The position numbers were made by a program, and so were the translations under genes. A DNA stretch of 64,000 nucleotides from Pseudomonadota bacterium (lineage in GTDB: Bacteria > Pseudomonadota > Gammaproteobacteria > Burkholderiales > Rhodocyclaceae): positions 1 through 64,000 of the forward strand of contig JAGTRU010000016.1 of assembly GCA_018261905.1 (NCBI GenBank). Direction: 5' to 3'. This document shows, piece after piece, positions 8,667 through 17,038 of the stretch (positions are counted from its first letter, which is position 1; every line of letters begins with the position of its first letter). A model generated the notes under the pieces. The model made no database searches and was not told the DNA's origin. It was given only the letters and a program-made list of their open reading frames with translations.

Positions 8667-9284
8667 TCAGTTGCCCAACCAGTCGAGCAGCGGTTCCCAT
8701 TGTTCGAGATCGCGCCGATGACGGCCGCGCGGCGGATCGAAGACGCTCAGGCCGCCAGCGGCAACATTGACGTAGTTCTGCGTATTGCGCAGATAGGTAA
8801 TGATCGGAATATCGAAATGCTTGAGAAACTCTTCGAGCATGCCCGCCGCCTTGGTGCGCGGATCGACCCGCATGGCGACGATGCCGACCACGCCCTTGCG
8901 GCCACGCATTTCGTGGCGGATCGAATTGAGGAAATCCTCGGTTGCCGCCATGTCGAAGACGGAAGGCACCAAGGGCACGACCACCTTATCGACGACACGC
9001 AGGTAATCGGACAGCTTGAAGCCCTGGAAACCGGCCGGCGCATCCATCACCACCCAGTCGCTTTCCCGGGGCAGGTTGGCAACCATCTGATTTCCGGCGA
9101 AAAACCCGCTGACCGGGGCCATCGCCGGATCCCGGAAGGCCATCCAGCGCAAGGCCGATTGCTGGCGATCGAGATCGCAGAGGGTTACCGAACGTTTTTG
9201 ATTGGCAAAATAGCCCGATAGATTCGTCGCCAAGGTTGTTTTACCCGCCCCCCCCTTGGGGTTTGCCACCAATACTGCTCGCAT
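8667..9284 (-). CDS. ParA/MinD-family ATPase (orphan)
   Basis: A 205-residue P-loop ATPase of the ParA/MinD superfamily. It starts with the deviant Walker A motif KGGAGKTT (residues 10-17), has a switch-type DLDRQ after the second strand and VMDAPAG as Walker B region. The short length without an N-terminal DNA-binding extension resembles small type Ib ParA or ParC/MipZ-like positioning ATPases. A strong ribosome site (AGGAGGT) precedes ATG 9284. No ParB partner or centromere-like repeats are visible nearby, so its cargo is unknown; placement of the polar flagellar or chemotaxis machinery is only a guess from context. It is divergent from the IclR-type gene and ends at a terminator. Confidence 0.88.
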   Translation of the reverse strand: MRAVLVANPKGGAGKTTLATNLSGYFANQKRSVTLCDLDRQQSALRWMAFRDPAMAPVSGFFAGNQMVANLPRESDWVVMDAPAGFQGFKLSDYLRVVDKVVVPLVPSVFDMAATEDFLNSIRHEMRGRKGVVGIVAMRVDPRTKAAGMLEEFLKHFDIPIITYLRNTQNYVNVAAGGLSVFDPPRGRHRRDLEQWEPLLDWLGN

Positions 9285-9381
9285 AACCCTACCTCCTGAA
9301 ATTTGTTACGGGATTATATTCGCCGCCGCAAGCGTCGCCCAGAGACATAGAATAGAGGCTTTCGCAGCTAGGAACCCCAAC

Positions 9382-10191
9382 ATGGTCAACAAAGTTGCCG
9401 GTGATCGCCAAGGCATTCAATCGATCGAGGTCGGCTTTCGCCTGTTAAATGTGATGAGCGCCACCAATCGACCGATGATGTTGCGCGACATCGCCAAGGG
9501 CGCCGGCATGCCCGCCGCCAAGGCCCACCGCTACATGGTCAGTTTCATGCGAATCGGCCTGGTTGAGCAGGATAGCGAGAGCGGCCGCTACGATCTCGGC
9601 GCCTACGCCCTGACCCTCGGCCTCTCCAGCCTCGGTCGCCTCGACCCGGTGCGCCTGGCCACCCCCATCCTCCAGGAACTCTGCGAAAACATCAACGAAA
9701 CGGTCGCCCTCGCCGTCTGGGGTACCCATGGCGCCACCATCGTGCGCATTCTCGACGCCGGCGGCCCGGTCACCATCACCCTGCGTGCCGGGACCGTGCT
9801 ACCGCTCTACAACTCGGCAACCGGCCGGGCTTTTTCCGCCTTCTCCCGCTCGCCGTTCATGAAAAAGATGCTTGACGAGGAACTCCGGCTGGCGGCCGAG
9901 GCAAGCGATGTCGCGGTGACCACTATCCGCCGGCAACTGGAAAAATCGCTGAGTGAGATCCGCAGCCACGGGATTTCGCGCGCCACCGGCAGCCTGACCC
10001 CGGGGATCAACGGTTTCAGCGCCCCGGTTTATGGCGATACCGGCCTGATGGTCGCCGCCATTACTTCGCTGGGCGCGGTCGGCGAATTCAATGTCGACTG
10101 GAACAGTCCGCTCGCTACCGCGATGCGGGAATCGGCGGCGATCCTCTCGCACCGCCTGGGCTATCGCCCGGAGAATGGCCCGCAGGAATAA
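9382..10191 (+). CDS. IclR-family transcriptional regulator
   Basis: A 269-residue protein with an N-terminal winged helix-turn-helix (about residues 10-75, including LRDIAKGAGMPAAKAHRY) followed by an IclR-type effector domain (about 80-260; GAGTVLPL-like segment LRAGTVLPLYNSATGRAF). This is the usual two-domain layout and length. The frame is open further upstream, but ATG 9382 is chosen because it is preceded by AGGA at suitable distance and begins just before the HTH. It is divergent from the ParA-like gene across about 100 bp. Its target and effector cannot be told; IclR members usually control catabolic genes, and none is adjacent. Confidence 0.9.
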   Translation: MVNKVAGDRQGIQSIEVGFRLLNVMSATNRPMMLRDIAKGAGMPAAKAHRYMVSFMRIGLVEQDSESGRYDLGAYALTLGLSSLGRLDPVRLATPILQELCENINETVALAVWGTHGATIVRILDAGGPVTITLRAGTVLPLYNSATGRAFSAFSRSPFMKKMLDEELRLAAEASDVAVTTIRRQLEKSLSEIRSHGISRATGSLTPGINGFSAPVYGDTGLMVAAITSLGAVGEFNVDWNSPLATAMRESAAILSHRLGYRPENGPQE

Positions 10192-10282
10192 GCCGGCCAG
10201 CCGGAAAAGCATCCGGTACCTGCCCGCTTCCGGCCTCGCCCCGCCCCCGGGCGCCTCGTCAAAAACGCAAACGCCGGAAGAC

Positions 10283-10306
10283 AAAAAACCACCCGCCGGG
10301 TGGTTT
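10283..10306 (-). terminator. Rho-independent terminator downstream of tRNA-Thr
   Basis: A 9-bp stem (AAACCACCC / GGGTGGTTT) with a 3-nt loop is followed by six T residues on the minus strand. It lies 16 bp beyond the tRNA CCA end, so it most likely ends the tRNA transcript; it could also slow plus-strand readthrough from the IclR gene. Confidence 0.8.
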
Positions 10307-10321
10307 GCAGAATTATTCCCT

Positions 10322-10395
10322 TGGTGCCCCCGAACGGAATCGAACCGCTGCCTGATGATTACAAATCAACTGCACGACCTTCATGCTACGGGGGC
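10322..10395 (-). tRNA. tRNA-Thr (anticodon UGU), atypical anticodon stem
   Basis: The minus strand folds into a 74-nt cloverleaf with encoded CCA. The acceptor is GCCCCCG/CGGGGGC with discriminator A, the D stem GCAT/GTGC, the anticodon loop TTTGTAA (anticodon UGU, complement at 10361-10363), the T loop TTCGATT. G1-C72, C2-G71 and anticodon bases G35/U36 agree with known threonine identity elements. The anticodon stem GTTGA/TCATC has a U-U opposition at the second pair, and the variable loop is only four bases. It may be a minor isoacceptor or a decaying copy. Confidence 0.8.
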
Positions 10396-10472
10396 ATCAA
10401 GCGGTGGCATTATAGCGGGCTGAAGAGCAACTCTCCACAACGATTTACCACGACACCGCACAGCTATAGGTC

Positions 10473-12248
10473 ATGAGCAACCTAACCAATCCCTCTGAGA
10501 TCGCCCGCGAAACGCTCCGACTCTTGGCCACTCGTCGGGTCCCCCCGACGCCGGACAATTATTTAACGATTTACCACGAGATCGCCGGCACCACGCCGAA
10601 CAACAACGCCTTTCCGGAAAAACAGCTACGCTCGCTGACCGCTGCCCTACCCAAAGGCACCCCGGAGCAGTTACGCCTGGCACGGCAACTCGAGGAAGCG
10701 GTCAAGAACAGCAACTGGGAAAGTTACCAGGGCCACCTGGCCGATTTCTGCGCCGCGCTGGCAGAGACGCAAAAACTTGCCTGGGCCGAACTGATCAACG
10801 ATCTGCTGCGGCAATGGGAGGCCAAACACATCGGCCTGACCGTCGCCCGCAAGCGTGAATCGCTGGAACACGTCCTGAAAGGAGCGGGCGCCAGTCAGGA
10901 GACCCTGTTTACCCGACTGCAGAATCTGCTCCGCTCGTGGGGCGAAGGGCGCGACAGCCCGGCCGGAGAGAATGCCGCCAGCAACGAAGCGACGGCGGGC
11001 GGCGAAGCGGTTGGCAAGTCGCCGCGTCCGGCCAACTCGCCGGCCGAACTCCTGCCCGAAGTCCGCGAACTGTTCGCCTTTACGCTGGAATCGGCGATTG
11101 CCACGCAGTTGCTCGAATCACCGCAACTCTCCAGCGACGCCAAGGTCCTGGCCAAGGAAATTCGCAAAGCCATCAGTCTCGACGAATTGCAGAGCATTCT
11201 CGGCAAACTCAAGCGCTTTGCCTTCAAGCTGGAATTATTGGCCGAAGACCAGTCCGAATTGCGGCAAAGCCTGCTCAACCTGTTGCGCCTGCTGGTCGAG
11301 AACATGACCGAGCTGGTCATGGACGACCGCTGGTTGCTCGGCCAGATCGAGGTGGTCCGCGAGATCATCGACAAGCCGCTGTCCCAGCGCACCATCGACG
11401 ATGCCGAGCGCCGCCTGAAAGAAGTAATTTTCAAGCAGGGACAACTCAAACAAAGCCTGCAGGAGGCGAAGACGGCGATCAAGCTGATGCTGGCCAGCTT
11501 CGTCGACCACCTGGCCAGCTTTGCCGATGCCACTTCCGATTATCACGACAAGATCGAGACCTGCGCCGAGAAAATCAGCGCCGCCAACAATATTTCCGAA
11601 CTGGAAGCCGTCTTGGGCGAGGTCATGAAGGAGACACGCAATATTCAGTTCAACGCCCAACGCTCCCGGGACGAACTGCGCTCCGCCCAAGATCAGGTTT
11701 CGGTGGCCGAGAAAAAAATCAGTCAGCTCGAAAACGAGCTGGAGGAAACCAGCCACCTGATTCGCCACGACCAGTTGACCGGCGCTCTCAACCGGCGCGG
11801 ACTGGAAGAAACCTTCAGCAAGGAAATCGCCCGCTCCAACCGGCACGAAACCCTGCTCAGCCTGTCCCTGCTCGACATCGACAACTTCAAGAAACTCAAC
11901 GATTCGCTGGGCCATGATGCCGGCGACCAGGCCCTGATCCACCTGGCCAACATCTGCCGCCAGACCCTGCGTCCGCAAGATACGGTCGCCCGCTTCGGCG
12001 GCGAGGAATTCATCCTGCTGCTCCCGGAAACCGGGCTGAACGATGCGGCGAAGACCGTCACCCGCCTGCAGCGCGAGCTGACCAAACGCCTCTTCCTGCA
12101 TAACAACAACAAGGTTCTGATCACGTTCAGCGCCGGTGTTACCGAGTTCCGGGCCGAGGACGACCAGGCCAGCGCCATCAAGCGCGCCGACGAAGCCATG
12201 TACCGGGCCAAGCAAAGCGGCAAGAACCGGGTCGTCACGGCGCCCTGA
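10473..12248 (+). CDS. GGDEF diguanylate cyclase
   Basis: A 591-residue protein with a C-terminal GGDEF domain (about residues 425-590) that makes cyclic di-GMP. The active-site signature is intact as GGEEF (residues 509-513), and the product-inhibition site RxxD is present as RPQD, five residues before it, so an active and feedback-inhibited enzyme is expected. The first ~400 residues are soluble and largely helical with a coiled-coil stretch (about 370-420); no transmembrane segment or recognised sensor domain is evident. It lies four bases ahead of the SPINDLY-type gene, so it heads or belongs to the glycosylation operon. A YcgR-type c-di-GMP brake is encoded further along (34436), giving a plausible local output. 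Confidence 0.92.
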   Translation: MSNLTNPSEIARETLRLLATRRVPPTPDNYLTIYHEIAGTTPNNNAFPEKQLRSLTAALPKGTPEQLRLARQLEEAVKNSNWESYQGHLADFCAALAETQKLAWAELINDLLRQWEAKHIGLTVARKRESLEHVLKGAGASQETLFTRLQNLLRSWGEGRDSPAGENAASNEATAGGEAVGKSPRPANSPAELLPEVRELFAFTLESAIATQLLESPQLSSDAKVLAKEIRKAISLDELQSILGKLKRFAFKLELLAEDQSELRQSLLNLLRLLVENMTELVMDDRWLLGQIEVVREIIDKPLSQRTIDDAERRLKEVIFKQGQLKQSLQEAKTAIKLMLASFVDHLASFADATSDYHDKIETCAEKISAANNISELEAVLGEVMKETRNIQFNAQRSRDELRSAQDQVSVAEKKISQLENELEETSHLIRHDQLTGALNRRGLEETFSKEIARSNRHETLLSLSLLDIDNFKKLNDSLGHDAGDQALIHLANICRQTLRPQDTVARFGGEEFILLLPETGLNDAAKTVTRLQRELTKRLFLHNNNKVLITFSAGVTEFRAEDDQASAIKRADEAMYRAKQSGKNRVVTAP

Positions 12249-12252
12249 CCGC

Positions 12253-13764
12253 ATGCCCGGCCACCTCGACAAGCTGTCCGCCCTCCTGCTGCAACTTGCC
12301 GCCGCCCCCCAGGATGGCCGGATCTGGTGCGAAGTCGGCTTCACCTATCTGCAGATCTTCGAAATCCAGGAAGCCCTGGAGACCTTTATCAGCGCTCGCC
12401 AACTGGCGCCACAACTGGCCGCGGCCCATTACGGCGAGTCGATCGCCCGCTTCCAGTTCGGCGACCATGCCGGCGCCATGGCCTGCCTGGAAACCGCCAT
12501 GCAACTGGCGCCCGCCGAGCAGTCGCTGTTTTCGGCCTATGCTCATCTCTGCGCCGCCAGCGACCAGCCACCGGCCGTCGTTTTCGCAGCCTACCGCGCC
12601 TGGGCCGACCGTTTTGCCGAACCGCTGCGCCCGCACCAGCGGCCGGCCAGGCGCCAACGCCGCGCCGGCGAGCCGGTGCGCATCGGCTACCTGTCGGCCG
12701 ACTTGCGCCAGCACGCGCTGCTGAGTTTCTTCGCGCCGGTGCTCGAACACCATGACCGGCAACGTTTTTCCCTGATCGCCTTCAGTTCCGGCCGGGCCGA
12801 CCCACTGACCGCAGAGATCCGCCGGCGCTTCGATGACTGGCACGACATCGGCCAGCTCTCCGACCACGCCGCCGCCGACCTCATCCGCCAACAGGAGATC
12901 GACGTTCTGGTCGATCTCTCCGGCCATACCGACGGCAGCCGCCTGCTCACCCTGGCCCGGCAACCCGCCGCCGTGCAATTCACCTGGTACGGTTACAACA
13001 GTACGACCGGGAGCCGCAGCATCGATTACCGGCTGACCGACGCCAGCATGGACCCGCCCGGCAACGAACAATGGTCTACGGAAACCCTGCTCCGCCTGCC
13101 CGCCTTCGCCGCTTATGCCCCGCCGGCCGAAGCCCCGCCGGTCGCGACACTACCCGCCGACCGCCGGGGATACGTCACCTTCGGCTCACTGAACAATCCG
13201 CAAAAACTGACCGGAGCGACGCTGGCCGCCTGGGCCGCCATACTTCGCCGACTGCCCACGGCCCGCCTGCTGCTGATCGGCCCCCACGCCCCGAGCGCGG
13301 CGCCCGACGTCGGCGCGCAACTACGGCAGCGACTGGCAGCCAGCGGCCTCCCGACGGAACGGGTCGAACTGCTGCCGCGCCAGGATTTCCCGGCCTTTCT
13401 GCAACTCGGCGAACGGGTCGACATCGCCCTCGAACCCTTCCCGCTCTCCGGCGCGGTCACCACCTGTCATGCCCTGTGGATGGGGGCCATCCCCATCACC
13501 CTGAGCGGAGTCCTGCCGAACACCCGCGCCGCCGCCGCCATCCTCTGCGCCGCCGGACTCCCCGAGCTGATCGCCGCCGATCGCGAGGCTTACGTCGAGC
13601 TGGCCTGCCAACTGGCGACCGATCATCGCCGCCTGCGGCAACTGCGCGCCGACCTCCGCGAGCACCTCGCCGGCAGCCGCCTGCTCGACCATGGCGGCCA
13701 TGTCCGCGCCCTGGAAGAGGCGTATCTCTCAGCACTCAACGAAAGCCCACCGCCATGTCCCTGA
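12253..13764 (+). CDS. SPINDLY-type O-GlcNAc transferase-like protein (GT41)
   Basis: A 503-residue protein. Residues about 1-130 form degenerate TPR helices (CEVGFTYLQIFEIQEALETF). From about 140 the sequence follows bacterial O-linked GlcNAc transferases of the SPINDLY family: VRIGYLSADLRQHALL, VDLSGHTDGSRL, QFTWYGYNSTTGSRSIDYRL, FGSLNNPQKLT, LEPFPLSGAVTTCHALWMG. The family attaches sugars to Ser/Thr of proteins; relatives beside flagellin genes glycosylate flagellin. ATG 12253 is chosen four bases after the diguanylate cyclase stop; the frame extends further upstream but would overlap it. The 3' end overlaps the next gene by 10 bp, indicating co-translation. Sugar donor and acceptor are inferred from family and place. 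Confidence 0.88.
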   Translation: MPGHLDKLSALLLQLAAAPQDGRIWCEVGFTYLQIFEIQEALETFISARQLAPQLAAAHYGESIARFQFGDHAGAMACLETAMQLAPAEQSLFSAYAHLCAASDQPPAVVFAAYRAWADRFAEPLRPHQRPARRQRRAGEPVRIGYLSADLRQHALLSFFAPVLEHHDRQRFSLIAFSSGRADPLTAEIRRRFDDWHDIGQLSDHAAADLIRQQEIDVLVDLSGHTDGSRLLTLARQPAAVQFTWYGYNSTTGSRSIDYRLTDASMDPPGNEQWSTETLLRLPAFAAYAPPAEAPPVATLPADRRGYVTFGSLNNPQKLTGATLAAWAAILRRLPTARLLLIGPHAPSAAPDVGAQLRQRLAASGLPTERVELLPRQDFPAFLQLGERVDIALEPFPLSGAVTTCHALWMGAIPITLSGVLPNTRAAAAILCAAGLPELIAADREAYVELACQLATDHRRLRQLRADLREHLAGSRLLDHGGHVRALEEAYLSALNESPPPCP

Positions 13765-15212
13765 GTGCCGACCAACACCTGGCCCGTGGCCGCCAGCTCC
13801 TCAACGACGGCCAGCCCGGCGCGGCCATCCGCGACTACCTGGCGGCCAACGCCCTGCAACCGGCAAACCCGCAGGCCGCCCTCGGCCTCGGCATGGCCTT
13901 GAGTCTGGCCGGCCGCCATGGCGAAGCGCGCATCGCCCTCGAACACGCCCTCACCCTGGCCCCCGAAAATTCCGACTACGCCTTCGCCTTGGCCGAAGCG
14001 CACAAACGGGCCGGCAATCGCGGCACGGCCGAAAAAATTTACCGGCAAATCCTGCACTTCGAGCCGCAGCACCTGATGTCGGCGCACAACCTCGGCGCCC
14101 TGCTCTATGACGAGGAACGCTTTGCCGAGGCCGCCGAACGCCACCTGGCCACCCTCAACGACCATCCGGCATCGATCGCCACCTGGCGCGACCTCGGCCA
14201 GTCGCTGATCGCCGCCGGCCGGCTGGAAGATGGCATCACCACCCTGGAAATCGCCGACCAAACCTTCCCCGACGACCGCGAGACCCGCTTCGCCCTCGGT
14301 CTCGCCTACCTGCGCAATGAGGAATGGAGCAAGGGTTGGCCGCTTTATGAAGCCCGCTGGCAAGCTGGCGAACAATCGCCAACGCCTCCCGGCACGGCCT
14401 TCTGGGCCGGTCAGCCGCTGACCGGCAAACACCTCGTCATCACCCGCGAACAGGGTTTCGGCGACAACATCATGTTCGTCCGCTACCTTCCCCACCTGGC
14501 CCGGGAAGCCGCCCACATCACCTTGCTCCCCCCCGCCCCGCTGGCCATCCTGTTCGCCGAAAGTTTCAGCCAGCTCGGCAATGTCAGTATCGTCACCACT
14601 CCCGCCGCCGTACCGGCCGCCGATTTCTGCACCGCCATCGGTGCGCTGCCCGGCCATTGCCTCGCCCGCGGCCTGAGCGCGCCACCCTGTCTGATACCCT
14701 ACCTGCGGACGCCGCCGGAACGCCTGAGCGCGGCCCGCCAGGCCCTGCAGCGCCGGGCCCCGGAAGCGGGCCAGAAACTCGGCCTGGTCTGGCGCGGCAA
14801 CCACGGCTATGGCGCCGACCGTCAGCGCTCCCTGGCCCTGGGCGAACTGCTCGGCCAACTGCCGACGGCCGGCGTGCGCTATTTCAATCTGCAACTGGGT
14901 ATCAACGCCAACGAACGCCGCCTGCTAAACGACGCCGGCGTGTTCGACCTGAGCGCCGAAATCTCCGGTTTCCACGACACTGCCGCCTGGCTTGGCGCGC
15001 TCGACGGTCTGCTCTGCGTAGACACCGCGATCGCCCACCTGGCCGGCGCCCTCGCCCGGCCGACCCGCCTGCTCGGGCGCCGGGAAGGCGAATGGCGCTG
15101 GGGACGGGCGCAAGATGGCCGGGCCTGGTATACCACGCTGTTTCCAGGCAAAATCGGCGAGGCTGCCCTCTTCGACCATGGCGCAACTATTGCTTTTCCC
15201 CAGAACAATTAA
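13755..15212 (+). CDS. TPR protein with GT9-like glycosyltransferase domain
   Basis: A 485-residue protein. Residues about 1-200 are TPR repeats (AALGLGMALSLAGRHGEARIAL and several similar units). The C-terminal half has hallmarks of heptosyltransferase-like GT9 domains fused to TPRs: REQGFGDNIMFVRYLP, GLVWRGNHGYGADRQRSL and CVDTAIAHLAGALARPT. Such proteins sit beside flagellin and polysaccharide genes in many Proteobacteria. ATG 13755 overlaps the previous gene by 10 bp. The frame is open for another 680 bp upstream, but that part lies inside the SPINDLY gene and has no TPR character. Donor sugar unknown. Confidence 0.88.
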   Translation: MSLSADQHLARGRQLLNDGQPGAAIRDYLAANALQPANPQAALGLGMALSLAGRHGEARIALEHALTLAPENSDYAFALAEAHKRAGNRGTAEKIYRQILHFEPQHLMSAHNLGALLYDEERFAEAAERHLATLNDHPASIATWRDLGQSLIAAGRLEDGITTLEIADQTFPDDRETRFALGLAYLRNEEWSKGWPLYEARWQAGEQSPTPPGTAFWAGQPLTGKHLVITREQGFGDNIMFVRYLPHLAREAAHITLLPPAPLAILFAESFSQLGNVSIVTTPAAVPAADFCTAIGALPGHCLARGLSAPPCLIPYLRTPPERLSAARQALQRRAPEAGQKLGLVWRGNHGYGADRQRSLALGELLGQLPTAGVRYFNLQLGINANERRLLNDAGVFDLSAEISGFHDTAAWLGALDGLLCVDTAIAHLAGALARPTRLLGRREGEWRWGRAQDGRAWYTTLFPGKIGEAALFDHGATIAFPQNN

Positions 15213-15236
15213 ATTTCCGACCCGGGCGCATCCACC

Positions 15237-16346
15237 ATGATCAACGTCACCCAACCCTACCTCCCCCCTCTTGAGGAGTTCCAGCCCTACCTGGAGGAAA
15301 TCTGGAAAAACAAATGGGTGACCAATAACGGCCCCTTTCACCACCAACTGGAGGCGGCCCTCACCGAGTACCTGGGCGTCCCCCACATCTCGCTGCTCGC
15401 CAACGGCACCCTCGCCCTGCTTACCGCGTTGCAGACGCTGCGCATCAGCGGCGAAGTGATCACCACTCCGTACTCCTTCGTCGCCACCAGCCACGCGCTG
15501 ATCTGGAACACCTTGAAACCGGTGTTCGTCGATATCGACCCGCTGACCCTGAACATCAACCCGGACAAGATCGAGGCCGCGATCACGCCGCAGACCACCG
15601 CCATCCTGCCCGTGCATTGCTATGGCACGCCCTGCGACAGCCGCCGCATCGGCGAGATCGCCGACGCCCATGGCCTCAAGGTGATCTACGATGCGGCCCA
15701 CGCCTTCGCCGTTCGGCAGCATGGCAAAAGCATTCTCCGCCACGGCGACCTGTCGGTCCTCAGCTTTCACGCGACCAAGGTTTTCAACACCTTCGAGGGG
15801 GGCGCCATCGTCTGTGGCGATGCCAAGAGCAAGAAGCGGATCGACAGCCTGAAAAACTTCGGTTTTGCCAACGAGGTTACCGTCACCGCCCCCGGCATCA
15901 ACGGCAAGATGAGCGAAATCAACGCCGCCTTCGGCCTGCTCCAGCTCAAGCATATCGCCGCCGCCCTCGCCCGCCGCCAGCAGATCGACGCCCGCTACCG
16001 CGCGGCACTCGGCGATCTGCCCGGACTGGCCTGCCTGCCGCAAATGCCCGACACCACGTCGAACTACTCCTATTTCCCGGTCCTCATCAAGACCGGCTAC
16101 CCGCTGACCCGCGACCAGCTTTATCAGCACTTGCGGGCCCAGGACATCATGGTCCGCCGCTACTTCTACCCGCTGATCAGCGAATTTTCCGTCTACAAGG
16201 GCCTGGCATCGGCGGCCCGCAGCAATCTGCCGGTCGCTACCCAGGTTTCCCGCGAGGTCTTGTGCCTGCCCCTCCACCCCACCCTTACCGACGACGAAGT
16301 CGATCTGGTCATCGACCTGGTGCGCTCGCCCAAGAAAGCCGCCTGA
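15237..16346 (+). CDS. DegT/DnrJ/EryC1/StrS sugar aminotransferase
   Basis: A 369-residue PLP-dependent nucleotide-sugar aminotransferase of normal family length. Landmarks are the N-terminal KWVTNNGPF, the cofactor segment YDAAHAFAV, and the Schiff-base lysine K181 in FHATKVFNTFEGG. Family members turn 3- or 4-keto-6-deoxy sugars into amino sugars. The FHATKVFNTFEGG form is typical of the VioA/FdtB group, suggesting a dTDP-4-amino-4,6-dideoxyglucose or 3-amino product; which one cannot be told here. The next gene encodes a hexapeptide acyltransferase, the usual partner that N-acylates the new amine. No nucleotide-sugar synthase or 4,6-dehydratase is in the window, so the substrate must be made elsewhere. 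Confidence 0.92.
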   Translation: MINVTQPYLPPLEEFQPYLEEIWKNKWVTNNGPFHHQLEAALTEYLGVPHISLLANGTLALLTALQTLRISGEVITTPYSFVATSHALIWNTLKPVFVDIDPLTLNINPDKIEAAITPQTTAILPVHCYGTPCDSRRIGEIADAHGLKVIYDAAHAFAVRQHGKSILRHGDLSVLSFHATKVFNTFEGGAIVCGDAKSKKRIDSLKNFGFANEVTVTAPGINGKMSEINAAFGLLQLKHIAAALARRQQIDARYRAALGDLPGLACLPQMPDTTSNYSYFPVLIKTGYPLTRDQLYQHLRAQDIMVRRYFYPLISEFSVYKGLASAARSNLPVATQVSREVLCLPLHPTLTDDEVDLVIDLVRSPKKAA

Positions 16347-16353
16347 GGTCGCC

Positions 16354-17034
16354 ATGCCCCCCGCCAAACTGATCATCTACGGTAACGGCCAGATGGCCCG
16401 CATGTTCCTCCACTTTGCCCGGAGCGAGTTCGCCGTTGTTGCCTTCACCGTCGATCGTCCGGTGATCACCGAGACGACGATCGAGGGGCTGCCGGTCATC
16501 GCCTTCGACGAAATCGAAAAGCACTTTCCGCCGAATGAACACTGGCTGATCACCGCCGTCGGCTTTCTCGAAATGAATCGCCTGCGGGCCCGCAAATACC
16601 AGGAGGGTCTGGCCAAGGGGTATCGCTTTGCCAATTACATCCACCCGTCCGTGGTGCGCCACCCGACCCTCGTTCTCGGCGACAACAACGTGATCCTCGA
16701 CCATGTCGCGATTCACCCCTACAGCCGACTGGGCAGCGGCACCTTCATCTGCAGCAACGCCTCGATCGGCCACGGCTGCGACATCGGCGACAACTGCTGG
16801 ATCAATTCCGGGGTCTCGATCGGCGGCGAAACCCGGGTCGGCGATGGCTGTTTTCTCGGCATCAACGCCACGCTCAGCGACAACATCAGGCTCGGCGAAC
16901 ACTGTTATATCGGTGCCAACACCCTGGTTACACGCAGCACCGAAGCGAACGAAGTCTATATTTCCGCCGCCGGCGAGCGCTTTCCGCTAAATAGCGAAGC
17001 CTTCCTGAAATTCATCACCCGCCCCACCGCCTGA
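16354..17034 (+). CDS. NeuD/PglD-like hexapeptide-repeat sugar acyltransferase
   Basis: A 226-residue protein. An N-terminal small Rossmann-like domain (LIIYGNGQMARMFLHF) is followed by a left-handed beta-helix of hexapeptide repeats from about residue 95 to 205 (GDNNVILDHVAIHPYS, GHGCDIGDNCWINSG, IGANTLVTRS). This is the NeuD/PglD/VioB arrangement. It probably N-acylates the 4-amino group produced by the preceding aminotransferase using an acyl-CoA or, given the neighbours, an acyl-ACP donor. It starts 7 bp after the aminotransferase and is followed 4 bp later by the acyl ligase. Confidence 0.88.
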   Translation: MPPAKLIIYGNGQMARMFLHFARSEFAVVAFTVDRPVITETTIEGLPVIAFDEIEKHFPPNEHWLITAVGFLEMNRLRARKYQEGLAKGYRFANYIHPSVVRHPTLVLGDNNVILDHVAIHPYSRLGSGTFICSNASIGHGCDIGDNCWINSGVSIGGETRVGDGCFLGINATLSDNIRLGEHCYIGANTLVTRSTEANEVYISAAGERFPLNSEAFLKFITRPTA

Positions 17035-17038
17035 CGCC

